From the NCBI GenBank assembly GCA_028289325.1, contig JANQQN010000505.1, forward strand, positions 1 to 49,549: a stretch of DNA of 49,549 bases. Reading direction: 5' to 3'. A program made the position numbers and the translations under genes. The notes beneath the pieces are model-generated. The model saw nothing but the letters and a program-made list of their open reading frames with translations. It was not told where the DNA came from and did no database searches. Shown in pieces: positions 34,745 to 44,250 of this stretch (position 1 is its first letter; the number at the start of each line of letters is the position of its first letter). This stretch comes from Myxococcota bacterium. Lineage in GTDB: Bacteria; Myxococcota; Kuafuiibacteriia; Kuafuiibacteriales; Kuafuiibacteriaceae.

Positions 34745-36019
34745 TCAGGCCATCTCCATCATCAGCCGGTCAGGATCTTCGAGCAGCCGGATAACCGAAT
34801 AGGTGAACTCGGCCCCGACATGACCGTCGATCAGCCGGTGGTCGAAGGACAGCGACAGATTCATGACCGGGCGAACGACGATCTCGTCGTTATCGTCGAC
34901 CACTGGCGTCTTCTGCAGCCGGTGAACGCCAAGGATGGCCACCTCCGGATAGTTGATGATGGGCGTGGCAAAGATCCCGCCGTCTTTGCCGAGGCTGGTG
35001 ATGGTGAAGGTCGAGCCTCCGAGTTCCTCGGGGGTGATGGTGTTGGCCCGCACCGCCTCGGCCAGGCGAGCGATCTCCGCCCCGATGTCCAGGATCGAGC
35101 GGCGGTCCGCGTGGCGAATGACCGGAACCACCAGCCCCCGATCCGACGAGACCGCGACCCCGATGTGGTAGTCGCCTCGCTGAATGAACGACATGTCGGC
35201 GTCGTCGACATGCCCATTCAGCGAGCGGAACTTCTTCAAGGACGCGACGACCGCCTTTACGATGAACGGCAAGAACGTCAACTTCGCTTCCTCGGGGCCG
35301 AGGCGCTGGTTGAACCGCTTTCGCATCTGCACCACCGCGCTGCAGTCACAGCTCTCCACGAACGTGAAGTGCGCCGCGGTAAAGGCCGATTGCGCCATCT
35401 TGTCCCAGATTCGGCGGCGGAGCCCGCGCACCGGAATGCGCTCGTCTACGTCACCCGGCCACGAAGGACCGGCCGCCACCGGCGCAGGTCTCGCCGGCGG
35501 GGTCGCAGCGGGAGCCGACGACCTTGCGGCGGCGGCACGGACGTCGGTCTCGAGCACTCGCCCGGCGGGGCCCGTACCTTGTACGGCGGCGATCTCGACC
35601 CCGAGCTCACGGGCCAGACGGCGGGTGGCGGGGGCCGCCAGGACCTTCGCCCCGCTTCCGCTCGCGGCCACGGGCGTTGGGTCGGCACCCGACGGCGGTC
35701 CATCAGTCGTGGCGGAAGGCATCGGCGCGGCATCGGCCGGCGTTGACCCCGAGGGCGCGGAGGCCGGCGGCGCGTCCGAGCCTTCGGTCTCGATCACGCA
35801 GACCACCGCATGCACCTCGACCAGGTCGCCTTCCGCCCCCCGCGTCTCCCGCACGACGCCCTCCACCGGCGACGAGATCACGACCGTCGCCTTGTCGGTC
35901 ATGACCTCTACCATGGGCTGGTCGACCGCGACGGCGTCGCCGGGCTTCACCAGCCACTGCACGATCTCGCCTTCGACGACCCCTTCCCCGATGTCCGGAA
36001 GCTTGAATTCGAACGCCAT
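34745..36019 (-). CDS. bkdB: Branched-chain 2-oxoacid dehydrogenase E2 (dihydrolipoamide acyltransferase)
   Basis: A 424-residue E2 with one lipoyl domain (1-80, Lys43 in MTDKATVV), a Pro/Ala-rich linker, a peripheral subunit-binding domain (about 126-162, LAAPATRRLARELGVEI), a second linker and the catalytic acyltransferase domain (about 190-424). The active site His394 and Asp398 lie in SFDHRLIDG. It transfers acyl groups from the lipoyl arm to CoA and forms the complex core. The immediate downstream gene encodes E1 alpha; E1 beta, normally between alpha and E2, is absent. Specificity is assigned from the E1 alpha partner; a general 2-oxoacid dehydrogenase E2 is the safe reading. Confidence 0.92.
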   Translation of the reverse strand: MAFEFKLPDIGEGVVEGEIVQWLVKPGDAVAVDQPMVEVMTDKATVVISSPVEGVVRETRGAEGDLVEVHAVVCVIETEGSDAPPASAPSGSTPADAAPMPSATTDGPPSGADPTPVAASGSGAKVLAAPATRRLARELGVEIAAVQGTGPAGRVLETDVRAAAARSSAPAATPPARPAPVAAGPSWPGDVDERIPVRGLRRRIWDKMAQSAFTAAHFTFVESCDCSAVVQMRKRFNQRLGPEEAKLTFLPFIVKAVVASLKKFRSLNGHVDDADMSFIQRGDYHIGVAVSSDRGLVVPVIRHADRRSILDIGAEIARLAEAVRANTITPEELGGSTFTITSLGKDGGIFATPIINYPEVAILGVHRLQKTPVVDDNDEIVVRPVMNLSLSFDHRLIDGHVGAEFTYSVIRLLEDPDRLMMEMA

Positions 36020-36111
36020 GCGGCGCGGACGTTAGGGGCCGTCGACTTGAGCGTCAAGCGGTCAGAACGACTGGCGACCCGGGTCGGCCCGTGGAACGCT
36101 GCGGCAGAGAT

Positions 36112-39100
36112 TCAGGCGACATCGGCGCCCGGAGCTCTGTCCGGGCCGCGGACCCCGGCCACCGTCGGCTCGTCATCGGGTGCCGTCGCCGGCCGGCTCG
36201 CCGTCAATCTTTCCTGCACCGAATCCATGAGCGAATACATCACCGGCACGATGACCAGCGTGAGGAACGTGGCGAACGTCAGGCCACTGATGATCGCGGT
36301 GCCCATCGGCCCCCAGAACTGGGTCGACGCGGATCCAATGTGGAAGTCGGGCTCCAACTTCGTCAGGAGCCCAACGAAGTCCACGTTGATGCCGAACGTA
36401 AGTGGGATAAGCCCCAGCACCGTGGTCATCGCCGTGAGCAGGACCGGACGGAGCCGGGTCGCCCCTGCGGTGACGATCGCGTCGCGTTTGGCTAGCCCCT
36501 GGTCCCGCAGCTGCATCGCGTAGTCGATGAGGACGATGTTGTTGTTCACGACGATGCCCGCGAGGCTGATGATGCCGATGAACGTGAACAAGCCGAAAGG
36601 CGTCCGCGTGACCAAGAGGCCGAGCAGGACGCCGATCAGACTCAAGACCACGGCGATCATGATGATCAGCGGCCCGTTGAGGGAGTTGAACTGCGCGATG
36701 AGAATCATCGTGATCAAGCCACCACCGATCAGGAGGGCGGTGAACAGAAACGAGAAGCTCTCCTGCTGGTCCTCGCTCTGACCCGTGAATCGCATCGAGT
36801 ATCCGGGGGCCAGCTGGGCCTTCAGCGGGGCCAGCTCCTTTTGCACCGCCTTGAGGGTCGCATCGGCGTTGATCCCCGTCGCCACATTCGCGGACACCGT
36901 AACCACCCGCTGGAGGTCCTTGCGGGTGATGCTCCCGAGGCCGCTCGAGATATTGAGGTCCGCGACCGCTACCAGCGGAATCTGCCGGCCCTCGTGGAGG
37001 ATGGTCAGATTTTTGATGCTCTCCAGGCTCTGCCGGTCTTCTTTCTTCAGGCGAACAGTGATGTCGTACTCGTCGTCGCCGTCGCGGAAGGTACTGGCCT
37101 TGGTTCCGTTGACCGCGGTGCGCACCAAAAACGCGATCTGCTGCGTATTGAGGCCGAACTGCGCCGCGCGCTCCCGGTCGATGCGGACCTCCATCTCCGG
37201 GCGCCCCGTGTTGAGGTTGTCGCGGATGTCCACCAAACCCGAAATCCGGTCCGATTTCGCGGCGTCGCTGAGGACCCCTTTGACCCGGGACGCGATGCCC
37301 ACGATGCGCACGAAGTCCGGTCCCGAGATCTCGATGTTGACCGGCGGCCCCGTCGGCGGACCTTGCTGGTCTTTGTCGATCTCCAGGTCGGCGCTGGGGA
37401 GCCCTTCGAGGCGCGACCGGATCTTCTTGAGGGTCTCCCGACTCGGCTCATTGCGATCGTTGAACTCGACCAGGTTCATGGTGATGACGCTGCGCTCGGG
37501 CTTGCCGCCGCCTCCGCCGAACGCGGTGCCGCCCCCCACGCCAACGTTGACGAGCAGATTCTCGAGGTTCTCCTGGGTCTTGGGATCCTTTTCAAGCAGC
37601 TCGTCGACCCGGCCGTGGGTGATGGTCGCGAGTCGATTCCCCGCCTCGATGTTGGTACCCAGGGGTCCGGTGACGATCACGCGAATCTGGTTCGGATCGG
37701 TATCCGGGAAGAACTCCACCCCCGTGGGCACGACGCCATACAGGGCGAGGATCACCAGGAGCCCACCGATGACGCTGTTCATGAGCTTCGCGCGATTGTC
37801 GGTCAGGATGAGGTAAGGACGACGACCGGTGATCAGCGTCCCTACAAGACCGACCGCGACCACCGCCAGCGGCGTCCCCAGCAGCGCGACCGCCGTCGTC
37901 GGCTCGATCGGTGTCGACAGGTTGATCAGCCACAGGGCGATGCCGATCGCCACCAGCGCTGCGGCCCCGACCCGAACCGACGCCATCCGGCCCAGCAACA
38001 CCGTCTCGGCAGTATGGATCAACACCCCGAGCAGGCCGACGGCGCCCAACACCCCCGCCGGCAGGGCGAGGGTGAGGACGGCCATGCCTTCGGCGAAGGT
38101 CATCGACAACAGCGCCAGCATTCCCAGCCCCACGGCCGCGGCCAGGCTGGCGAGACCGGTCGCGTTGCGAGCGAAAGCGAAGCGAACGCTGTAGTCGCGT
38201 TCGAGAACCCGCTGTAGGAAGCTCCGATAGAACTCGACCAGTCTCGGCAAGAGGGCCTGCACGAACCCGGTCGCGATGTGCCGCATCACGAGCATGTGGG
38301 ACGCGTAGGCGACCACCCCCGCTGTCACCAAGACCCCGCCGGTGATCGGATTGGTTATCGTGATCATCACCAGCAGATCGAGCAGGAGGATGGCCAGAAT
38401 GATCTTCGTTGTCCTGTTCATCCGCGCGGTGGTGACCTGCCCGTCGACCCGCGCGAAGTACCCGGTCACCACCGGATTGATGACGATCGCCACCAGCAGC
38501 GAGCTGGACAAGGTGATGATCAAGGTCAACGGCATGTAGCTCATGAACTCGCCGATGATCCCCGGCCACCACAGCATGGGGATGAACGCGGCGACGGTGG
38601 TCAATGTCGAGGCGGTCACCGCGTTGCTGACTTCGCCTGCCCCCCGCTGCGCCGCGTCCCAGGTCGAGTGCCCTTCTTCGAGGAAGCGGTAGATGTTCTC
38701 GACGATGACCACCGCATTGTCGACCAGCATGCCCAGGGCGATGATGAGACTGAACAGGATGATGAAGTTCAGGGTGTAGCCGAGACCGAGGAAGGTCACG
38801 AAGCTGATGAACATCGACAGCGGGATGGCGATCCCGACCAGGATGCTGTTTCGGACCCCGAGGAAGAACAGAAGAACGGCCACCACGAACAGGATCCCGC
38901 TGATGATATTGTTCTCGAGGTCTTTGACCAGGTCGCGGACATCCTGACTTTGGTCCCCGGTGATGAGAATCTGGGTCCCCCGGGGTAGCCGAGCTTCGTC
39001 CAAGACCTTGCGAACGGCGTTGCTGGTGTCGAGAATGTTCTCTCCCGGACGCTTCTTGACCCCGAGGGTGATGACCTGAAGGTAGTTGTTCTGGTCGATC

Positions 39101-39960
39101 TCCTGGTAGGTCCCGTCTTCGCCCTCTTGCCGCAATACTTTGAGTCTGGCGTAGCTCGTGCGGTCTTTGAATCCGAACACCACTTCGGCAACGTCACGAA
39201 TGTAGATCGGCGTTCGACCCGGCGCGGTAATCACGAGGTCGTTGATCTCCCGGGGGTCGGTGAACTGGCCGTTGACTCGGACCAGATAATTCAGATGGTC
39301 GACATCGACGGAGCCGCCCGGAACGTTGGCGTTCTCGCGTTGCAACGTTTCGGACACGTCTTCAAACGTAATGTTGTAGCCCTGAAGCTTCAGCAGATCG
39401 ACGTTGACCTGCACTTCTCGCTCGAGCCCCCCAATGACGTCGACCTCGAGAACGGATGGAATGCCTTCCAGCGAGTCTTCGAGGTCTTCGGCGATCTGTT
39501 TGAGCCTCGCCAGCGAGTAATCGGCGGCGAGGTTGATGTTCATGATCGGAAACTCTTGGATGTCGATCTCGCTGATGATCGGCTCTTCGATCTCCGGCGG
39601 CAAATCGGGCTTGGCGAGATCGACCTTCTCTCGCACCCGCTGATTGGCCTCGTCCATGGAGATCTCGGGCTGGAATTCGATGACGATCGAAGAGACCCCT
39701 TCGTTCGACGAGGATTCGATCTTCTTGATCCCGTTGATCGATTGAATCTCTTGCTCGATCACCTGGGTGACCAGACTCTCGATGTCGTTTGGGCTGGCCC
39801 CCTGATACAGGGTGGTGATCACGATATTCGGAATCTCGATCGACGGCTGAGACTCCTTCGGAATGGTGATGTACGCGAACAGGCCGCCTAACACGAACAG
39901 GGCCATCAAGACCGCCACGCTGATGCGAAGCCGGATTGCCAAGGCAATGATCGAGCTCAT
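36112..39960 (-). CDS. RND efflux pump inner-membrane permease with enlarged central region
   Basis: A 1282-residue AcrB-type RND transporter, about 230 residues longer than usual. TM1 (about 10-31), the first periplasmic loop (32-340), TM2-6 (350-502), the second loop (745-1080) and TM8-12 near the end are recognisable. The proton-relay segment is ALGMLVDNAVVIVENIYR with Asp414 but Asn415 where AcrB has a second Asp. Between TM6 and TM7 (about 505-727), instead of a short amphipathic linker, lie some six extra hydrophobic helices. It uses the proton gradient to export substrates with the MFP and TolC genes upstream. AAGGAGG seven bases before ATG 39960 fixes the start. Confidence 0.93.
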   Translation of the reverse strand: MSSIIALAIRLRISVAVLMALFVLGGLFAYITIPKESQPSIEIPNIVITTLYQGASPNDIESLVTQVIEQEIQSINGIKKIESSSNEGVSSIVIEFQPEISMDEANQRVREKVDLAKPDLPPEIEEPIISEIDIQEFPIMNINLAADYSLARLKQIAEDLEDSLEGIPSVLEVDVIGGLEREVQVNVDLLKLQGYNITFEDVSETLQRENANVPGGSVDVDHLNYLVRVNGQFTDPREINDLVITAPGRTPIYIRDVAEVVFGFKDRTSYARLKVLRQEGEDGTYQEIDQNNYLQVITLGVKKRPGENILDTSNAVRKVLDEARLPRGTQILITGDQSQDVRDLVKDLENNIISGILFVVAVLLFFLGVRNSILVGIAIPLSMFISFVTFLGLGYTLNFIILFSLIIALGMLVDNAVVIVENIYRFLEEGHSTWDAAQRGAGEVSNAVTASTLTTVAAFIPMLWWPGIIGEFMSYMPLTLIITLSSSLLVAIVINPVVTGYFARVDGQVTTARMNRTTKIILAILLLDLLVMITITNPITGGVLVTAGVVAYASHMLVMRHIATGFVQALLPRLVEFYRSFLQRVLERDYSVRFAFARNATGLASLAAAVGLGMLALLSMTFAEGMAVLTLALPAGVLGAVGLLGVLIHTAETVLLGRMASVRVGAAALVAIGIALWLINLSTPIEPTTAVALLGTPLAVVAVGLVGTLITGRRPYLILTDNRAKLMNSVIGGLLVILALYGVVPTGVEFFPDTDPNQIRVIVTGPLGTNIEAGNRLATITHGRVDELLEKDPKTQENLENLLVNVGVGGGTAFGGGGGKPERSVITMNLVEFNDRNEPSRETLKKIRSRLEGLPSADLEIDKDQQGPPTGPPVNIEISGPDFVRIVGIASRVKGVLSDAAKSDRISGLVDIRDNLNTGRPEMEVRIDRERAAQFGLNTQQIAFLVRTAVNGTKASTFRDGDDEYDITVRLKKEDRQSLESIKNLTILHEGRQIPLVAVADLNISSGLGSITRKDLQRVVTVSANVATGINADATLKAVQKELAPLKAQLAPGYSMRFTGQSEDQQESFSFLFTALLIGGGLITMILIAQFNSLNGPLIIMIAVVLSLIGVLLGLLVTRTPFGLFTFIGIISLAGIVVNNNIVLIDYAMQLRDQGLAKRDAIVTAGATRLRPVLLTAMTTVLGLIPLTFGINVDFVGLLTKLEPDFHIGSASTQFWGPMGTAIISGLTFATFLTLVIVPVMYSLMDSVQERLTASRPATAPDDEPTVAGVRGPDRAPGADVA

Positions 39961-39986
39961 CGGGGTGCCTCCTTGCGGGCCGGACG

Positions 39987-41123
39987 TTACTCGGAGCGCG
40001 CCTGCGGTTCTCGGCGCCGGGTCACCTGAACCACGTCACCTCGGGTCAGCTCGGTCTGACCCAAGACGACTACTTCATCGCCGGGCTCCAAACCCCCACT
40101 GACGACGACTTCGCCCCCCGACGCCACCGACAGCTCGATGCGGCGCTGCTGGGCCACGGGGATTCCATCGCGACGAATGACGACAAAGACGCTGGTCCCT
40201 TCTTCGTCGCGAATCACTGAAGTGATGGGGATGACCAGCGCGTCGCTGACGATGGTCTTGGTGACCAACACCCGCGCCACCATCTCCGGCTTGAGCACGC
40301 GGTCGTCGTTGACCAGCTGAAGCTCGACGTCGAACGTTCGGCTGCGAGGCTCGATGACCGAACCGACGAAAGTCAGCTTGCCCGTCCGGGCTGAGATCCC
40401 GTAGGCGTTGAATCGAACCGAAGCCTCCCGTCCGGCCTTGATATCCGCCGCGTAACGCTCAGGGACCCCGGCTTTGACCTTCATGATCGTGCTGTTGGTG
40501 ACCCGAAGGATCGGGGTCCCAACCACGACCTGCTCCCCCTCTTTGACCATCCGCATCTCCACCACGCCGGCAAACGGCGCCCGGATCTCGGTGTTGGCCA
40601 AGCTCTTGAGGGCTTGGGCCAGCGCCCCCTGGGCCTGCGCCACCTGGGCGTCGGCCGAAGCCAGGTCGGATCGGATCTTGCGGAACTCGAGGGCGCTGAT
40701 GATCTTCTGGTCGTACAGCGGTTTTTGGCGCTCGAAGCTCTCTTGCGCCAGCGCCTTGGCCGCCCTCGCCGCCTCCAGGCTCGCCTTGGCCTGACGCACC
40801 TGCGCCCGGACCAACCCCGGGTCCAGGCGAGCGAGCAGTTGTCCGGCCGTCACCGATGCCCCCAAGGCCACGAGGTTTTGCACCGTCCCCGAAGACTGAG
40901 CGGACAAGGTCGCGTCTTGAATCGCTTCCGTGGTTCCGGTGACCTCGATGCGCTCGACGAACCGTCGAGGCTCTACGGTCAGCGTCTCGACCTGAGGAGA
41001 GCGGTCGACGGTGCCCGCGTCGAGCGCTGCGGTGGCCGTCGATTGGTCCGGGGAGGGTTGGCAATTCAGCGTGGTCGCCGCCAGCAGAGCAACGGCCGGG
41101 AGCATTCGGACGGCACTACTCAT
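39987..41123 (-). CDS. RND efflux periplasmic adaptor (membrane fusion protein), lipoprotein
   Basis: A 378-residue HlyD/AcrA-type adaptor. ATG 41123 is preceded by GGAG and opens onto a signal peptide with a lipobox-like TTLNC (Cys21); the frame open to 41195 overlaps tolC. The order is beta-barrel/lipoyl first half (ATLSAQSSGTVQNLVALGASVTAGQLLARLD), a coiled-coil hairpin (about 120-190, LVRAQVRQAKASLEAARAAKAL...), the second lipoyl half (IRAPFAGVVEMRMVKEGEQVVVG) and the beta-barrel and membrane-proximal domains. It bridges the RND pump and TolC. The start overlaps the tolC stop by eight bases. Confidence 0.92.
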   Translation of the reverse strand: MSSAVRMLPAVALLAATTLNCQPSPDQSTATAALDAGTVDRSPQVETLTVEPRRFVERIEVTGTTEAIQDATLSAQSSGTVQNLVALGASVTAGQLLARLDPGLVRAQVRQAKASLEAARAAKALAQESFERQKPLYDQKIISALEFRKIRSDLASADAQVAQAQGALAQALKSLANTEIRAPFAGVVEMRMVKEGEQVVVGTPILRVTNSTIMKVKAGVPERYAADIKAGREASVRFNAYGISARTGKLTFVGSVIEPRSRTFDVELQLVNDDRVLKPEMVARVLVTKTIVSDALVIPITSVIRDEEGTSVFVVIRRDGIPVAQQRRIELSVASGGEVVVSGGLEPGDEVVVLGQTELTRGDVVQVTRRREPQARSE

Positions 41124-42768
41124 CTTTTTGTTTCTCCAGGATCGGTGGGGTTCCCACGGCGACGAGATACGAGATGCGCGCCACCAGAAAATCATGAACG
41201 GCCTGCAGATAGTTGAACCGACTCTCGTCCAGCTGCTCAGAGGCTTGCCGGAGCTCGAACTGGTTCGAAACGCCTTCTCGGACCCGAACCTGGGCGTGTT
41301 CGTAGTTGAGCTCGGCCCGGGCGCGATTACGCTGTTGGGTTTCGATCTGCTGGCGAGCGGTGCGGAGCTCGCGGAGCGCCTGCGCCACTTCCAGCTGGAC
41401 GACCACTCGCGCTTGCTCGAGGTCGACGCGCGCCTTTCGCGTCTCTACCTGGTTTCGCCGGTAGCGCGACCAGGTCTCGAAACCGTCGAAGATCTTCCAC
41501 TCCAGCTGAAGCCCCACCGATACGTTCGCGAACCAGAACGCTTCGGAGAAGAAGCCGCTTTCCTCGACACGAACCGGGAACGGATCCAATATCCGATCTT
41601 CGCCGTCCACCGTTTCGAACGTCGGATCCGGCACCGTGAACGTCCGATCGTCGGGAACGGTTCCGATCAACGCGATGTTGGCGACCGCGCTCAAGGTGGG
41701 AAAGAGCTCGCCGATCGTCGCGTCTTCCTGGATCAGGTTAGCTTTCACCGCGAGCTTGGCCTGCTGAAAGTCGGGTCGATTGCTGTACGCCACCGCCACC
41801 GCCTCTTCGGCCGGCGGCATCTCGGCCGGAACACCCTCCAGGGTCAGCTCTCCCCGCACTTCTAGGGGCTGGGTAGCGGGCAGGCCGATGACCAGACGTA
41901 GGTCGTCCAACGCCCTCAGCGAAGCGTTGCGCGCCCGCGCGAGATCGGTCTGCAGGTTGGCGAGCTCCACTTCCGCGGTGAGGAGCTGAAACCGGGGCAC
42001 GACGCCCTGGTCGACTCGCTTCTTGGTCTCGTCGACGGTCTCCTGCGTCCGGGCGACACTCTTCTCCAAGATCTCCGTCTGTCGCGACGCGAGCAGCGCG
42101 CCATAGAACGCGGACGCGGTATCCTGAACGGTTCGTTGCGCCTCGGCGTCCACGCCGACCTCCGCGATCTCCTCGAGGACATCCGTCCCTCGCAGGCCTG
42201 CGTAGATCGCACCGTCGTACAGGACCTGTCGAACGGCCAAGGACACCGAGAACTGATTCTCGACCAGAAACGCGTTGGCGTCGGGATCGATGATGACGCC
42301 GGCGTTCTCGAGGGCTTGGTTGGTCCGGTTCGACCAGTCGATGAACGACAAGGGCTCCGTGTTCGGATTGTCGTCCGTCCGCGCTTCTTCGTTGAACGCC
42401 AGCCAACCAATCCCGTTGAACGCGTTGAACGCTCCGCCGGCGCCGGTACCCGCGAAGGGGTTGGGCGCAGCGAGATTTCGATCGTACGAGGCGGCGCCAT
42501 CGATGCTCGGCCACACGCGGGCCCACTCCTGGCTAACCTGGGCCTCGGCGTCTTCTTGGTCGAGACGCGCTTTACGAAGGGCGTAGTTGTTCAGCAGCGC
42601 GAGCTCGATGGCTTCTTCGAGCCGAACGCTGACTCGATCGGTGGGTGAAACATTTGCCGAGCTCGAGTCCGGTTCGTCTGCGCCGGCAGGCTGACCTGCC
42701 ACGCCGACGACCAAACCGAGAACGACGCCATTGATGATGAGACGAGACGTGGAAGAAAGGCGCTTCAT
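41116..42768 (-). CDS. TolC-type outer-membrane efflux protein
   Basis: A 550-residue outer-membrane factor with a Sec signal peptide (cleaved near PAGADEP, residue 30) and the typical internal duplication of long coiled-coil helices: RVSVRLEEAIELALLNNYALRKARLDQEDAEAQV (first repeat) and RVREGVSNQFELRQASEQLDESRFNYLQAVHDFL (end of second). The extended segment between 75 and 155 is a little longer than in E. coli TolC. It is the first gene of tolC-MFP-RND, which forms one tripartite pump. The 90-base region upstream holds a direct repeat and an AT-rich promoter-like patch. Confidence 0.9.
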   Translation of the reverse strand: MKRLSSTSRLIINGVVLGLVVGVAGQPAGADEPDSSSANVSPTDRVSVRLEEAIELALLNNYALRKARLDQEDAEAQVSQEWARVWPSIDGAASYDRNLAAPNPFAGTGAGGAFNAFNGIGWLAFNEEARTDDNPNTEPLSFIDWSNRTNQALENAGVIIDPDANAFLVENQFSVSLAVRQVLYDGAIYAGLRGTDVLEEIAEVGVDAEAQRTVQDTASAFYGALLASRQTEILEKSVARTQETVDETKKRVDQGVVPRFQLLTAEVELANLQTDLARARNASLRALDDLRLVIGLPATQPLEVRGELTLEGVPAEMPPAEEAVAVAYSNRPDFQQAKLAVKANLIQEDATIGELFPTLSAVANIALIGTVPDDRTFTVPDPTFETVDGEDRILDPFPVRVEESGFFSEAFWFANVSVGLQLEWKIFDGFETWSRYRRNQVETRKARVDLEQARVVVQLEVAQALRELRTARQQIETQQRNRARAELNYEHAQVRVREGVSNQFELRQASEQLDESRFNYLQAVHDFLVARISYLVAVGTPPILEKQKDE

Positions 42769-42809
42769 GGCACACTCACCGGAGCACCGGCGAGCGGACG
42801 CTCGATTTA

Positions 42810-42830
42810 TTGACCGATAAAATCAACCGA
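42810..42830 (-). promoter_or_regulatory. Direct repeat in the promoter region of the efflux operon
   Basis: TTGACCGA (42810-42817) and TCAACCGA (42823-42830) form a near-exact direct repeat one helical turn plus apart, within an AT-rich island about 42-62 bases upstream of the tolC start. It is a candidate regulator site; no regulator gene adjoins, and the exact -35/-10 elements are unclear. Confidence 0.35.
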
Positions 42831-42858
42831 CAATTCGGACAAACACGCGTGGCTGTGG

Positions 42859-44250
42859 TCACGGGCTCCATGAATCGAACGCAAGGCCTGCGAGCTTCGG
42901 TACACCGTCCTCCTCATCGAAGAAGAAGATCGCGGTTTTCCAGTCGAGCTCGGTGCAGCTCGAATCCAGAGGATCGAACACCGACAGAACGTTGAAACCG
43001 GACAGCGATGCCGGCAACGCCCAGCTCGAATTGGCGCCCTTGCGTATCTCGCCGTAGGACCACCGGGAGTTTGCGTCCCGCAAGGCGTCCGTCAAGGCAT
43101 CACCGACAATCTCCTGCAGCGAGCCTTCCATGCAGTCTTCACACGCGGCACCATCCAGGCGTCGTTGCTTCTTTATCGTCGCCGACCAATCATCGATGCC
43201 AACCCGGATTCGGGTGCCGAAATGCTCAATAAAAAAGCCCCGCTGCGCGATCTTCGGCGAAGCGCCGTGCACAAACGCGGACCACGCTTCGTCGATGGCC
43301 ATGGTGTACCGCGAGTCCGAGCGCATCTGTTCGGGCGTACGGGTCCGGGCCAGGAACCTACGGTCGACCCACACCGGTCCCGCCGGCGATTCGAGCGGGA
43401 CCCACACATTCTCATCGACGGTCCTTGCGGGTCCGCGGCCTGGAATTCCTCGCGCGGTGGCGGCAAAGCGATGGACGACCGGCGCGTCCGATCGCGGCTG
43501 AGCGCGGGCGGCCAAGTGTTCATCGACCGGAACGAGGACAACATTGTAAAAGTCATGTTCGGGTGACCTCGCCGGCGCCGGGGCCACCGCCATCGCTTCG
43601 GATTCGATGCGCTGGCCGGCCGACGGGCGTCGCGATAACCCGGCCTCGATGGCCACCACCTTGATCCCCCCTTGGCGCCGGGTGGTGCAAACGCGAACCG
43701 CGGCCCCTGCGCCGGCGTCGATTCCATGGCAGTCGAACGTCGACCATTCATCCCGGTCTGATACCCAGGGGCCGAGGCTCGCCCCCGGCGCAAAGTACGC
43801 GGTTAAGAACGGTTCCCCGACCGCAAGATTGAGATCCGCGCTCGGGCACCCCGGCGTCGGCCACGGCGGCGGATTCATTCGTGCATCCGACAGCGCGCTA
43901 AGACCGACGCGACGGGGCGTTTCGCCGGCGAGTGCGACCTGGAGGCCATCGTCGCCGACAGCATCCGCCCAGCCACGACCGGTCGACCACGCCCGGGCCA
44001 GGCCGGCGATGGCCCCGGCGGCGGAGTTTTGGGCATCGGAGACGGTCGGCGGCCGCGAACCCGATAGGCCGGCCGGCGCTCGGGCCGCGGCCGGTGTCAC
44101 CCGGGGCGGGGGCCGCGCCGAGGCAGGACGAACCGCCGGATCCCTAACCGGCGGCCCCGGATCGCGCCCTGTCGACGAGTTGAACAACCACAGACCGCCT
44201 CCGAGCAGAGCGAGGGCTCCCCCGATGAACGCCACCCGGGCCCCACTCAC
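42859..44250 (-). CDS. Membrane-anchored protein with SH3-like domain, unknown function
   Basis: A 463-residue protein starting at GTG 44250, which overlaps the methyltransferase stop as GTGA. One N-terminal membrane helix (residues 4-24) is followed by a long Pro/Ala/Arg linker (to about 65) and an extracytoplasmic region. Residues about 235-302 resemble a bacterial SH3 domain (NVVLVPVDEHLAARAQPRSD..., VWVPLESPAGPVWVDRRFL). The C-terminal 150 residues include AACEDCMEG and an acidic end. No catalytic motif is seen. Bacterial SH3 domains often bind peptidoglycan or peptides, so a wall-associated role is possible. Confidence 0.6.
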   Translation of the reverse strand: MSGARVAFIGGALALLGGGLWLFNSSTGRDPGPPVRDPAVRPASARPPPRVTPAAARAPAGLSGSRPPTVSDAQNSAAGAIAGLARAWSTGRGWADAVGDDGLQVALAGETPRRVGLSALSDARMNPPPWPTPGCPSADLNLAVGEPFLTAYFAPGASLGPWVSDRDEWSTFDCHGIDAGAGAAVRVCTTRRQGGIKVVAIEAGLSRRPSAGQRIESEAMAVAPAPARSPEHDFYNVVLVPVDEHLAARAQPRSDAPVVHRFAATARGIPGRGPARTVDENVWVPLESPAGPVWVDRRFLARTRTPEQMRSDSRYTMAIDEAWSAFVHGASPKIAQRGFFIEHFGTRIRVGIDDWSATIKKQRRLDGAACEDCMEGSLQEIVGDALTDALRDANSRWSYGEIRKGANSSWALPASLSGFNVLSVFDPLDSSCTELDWKTAIFFFDEEDGVPKLAGLAFDSWSP

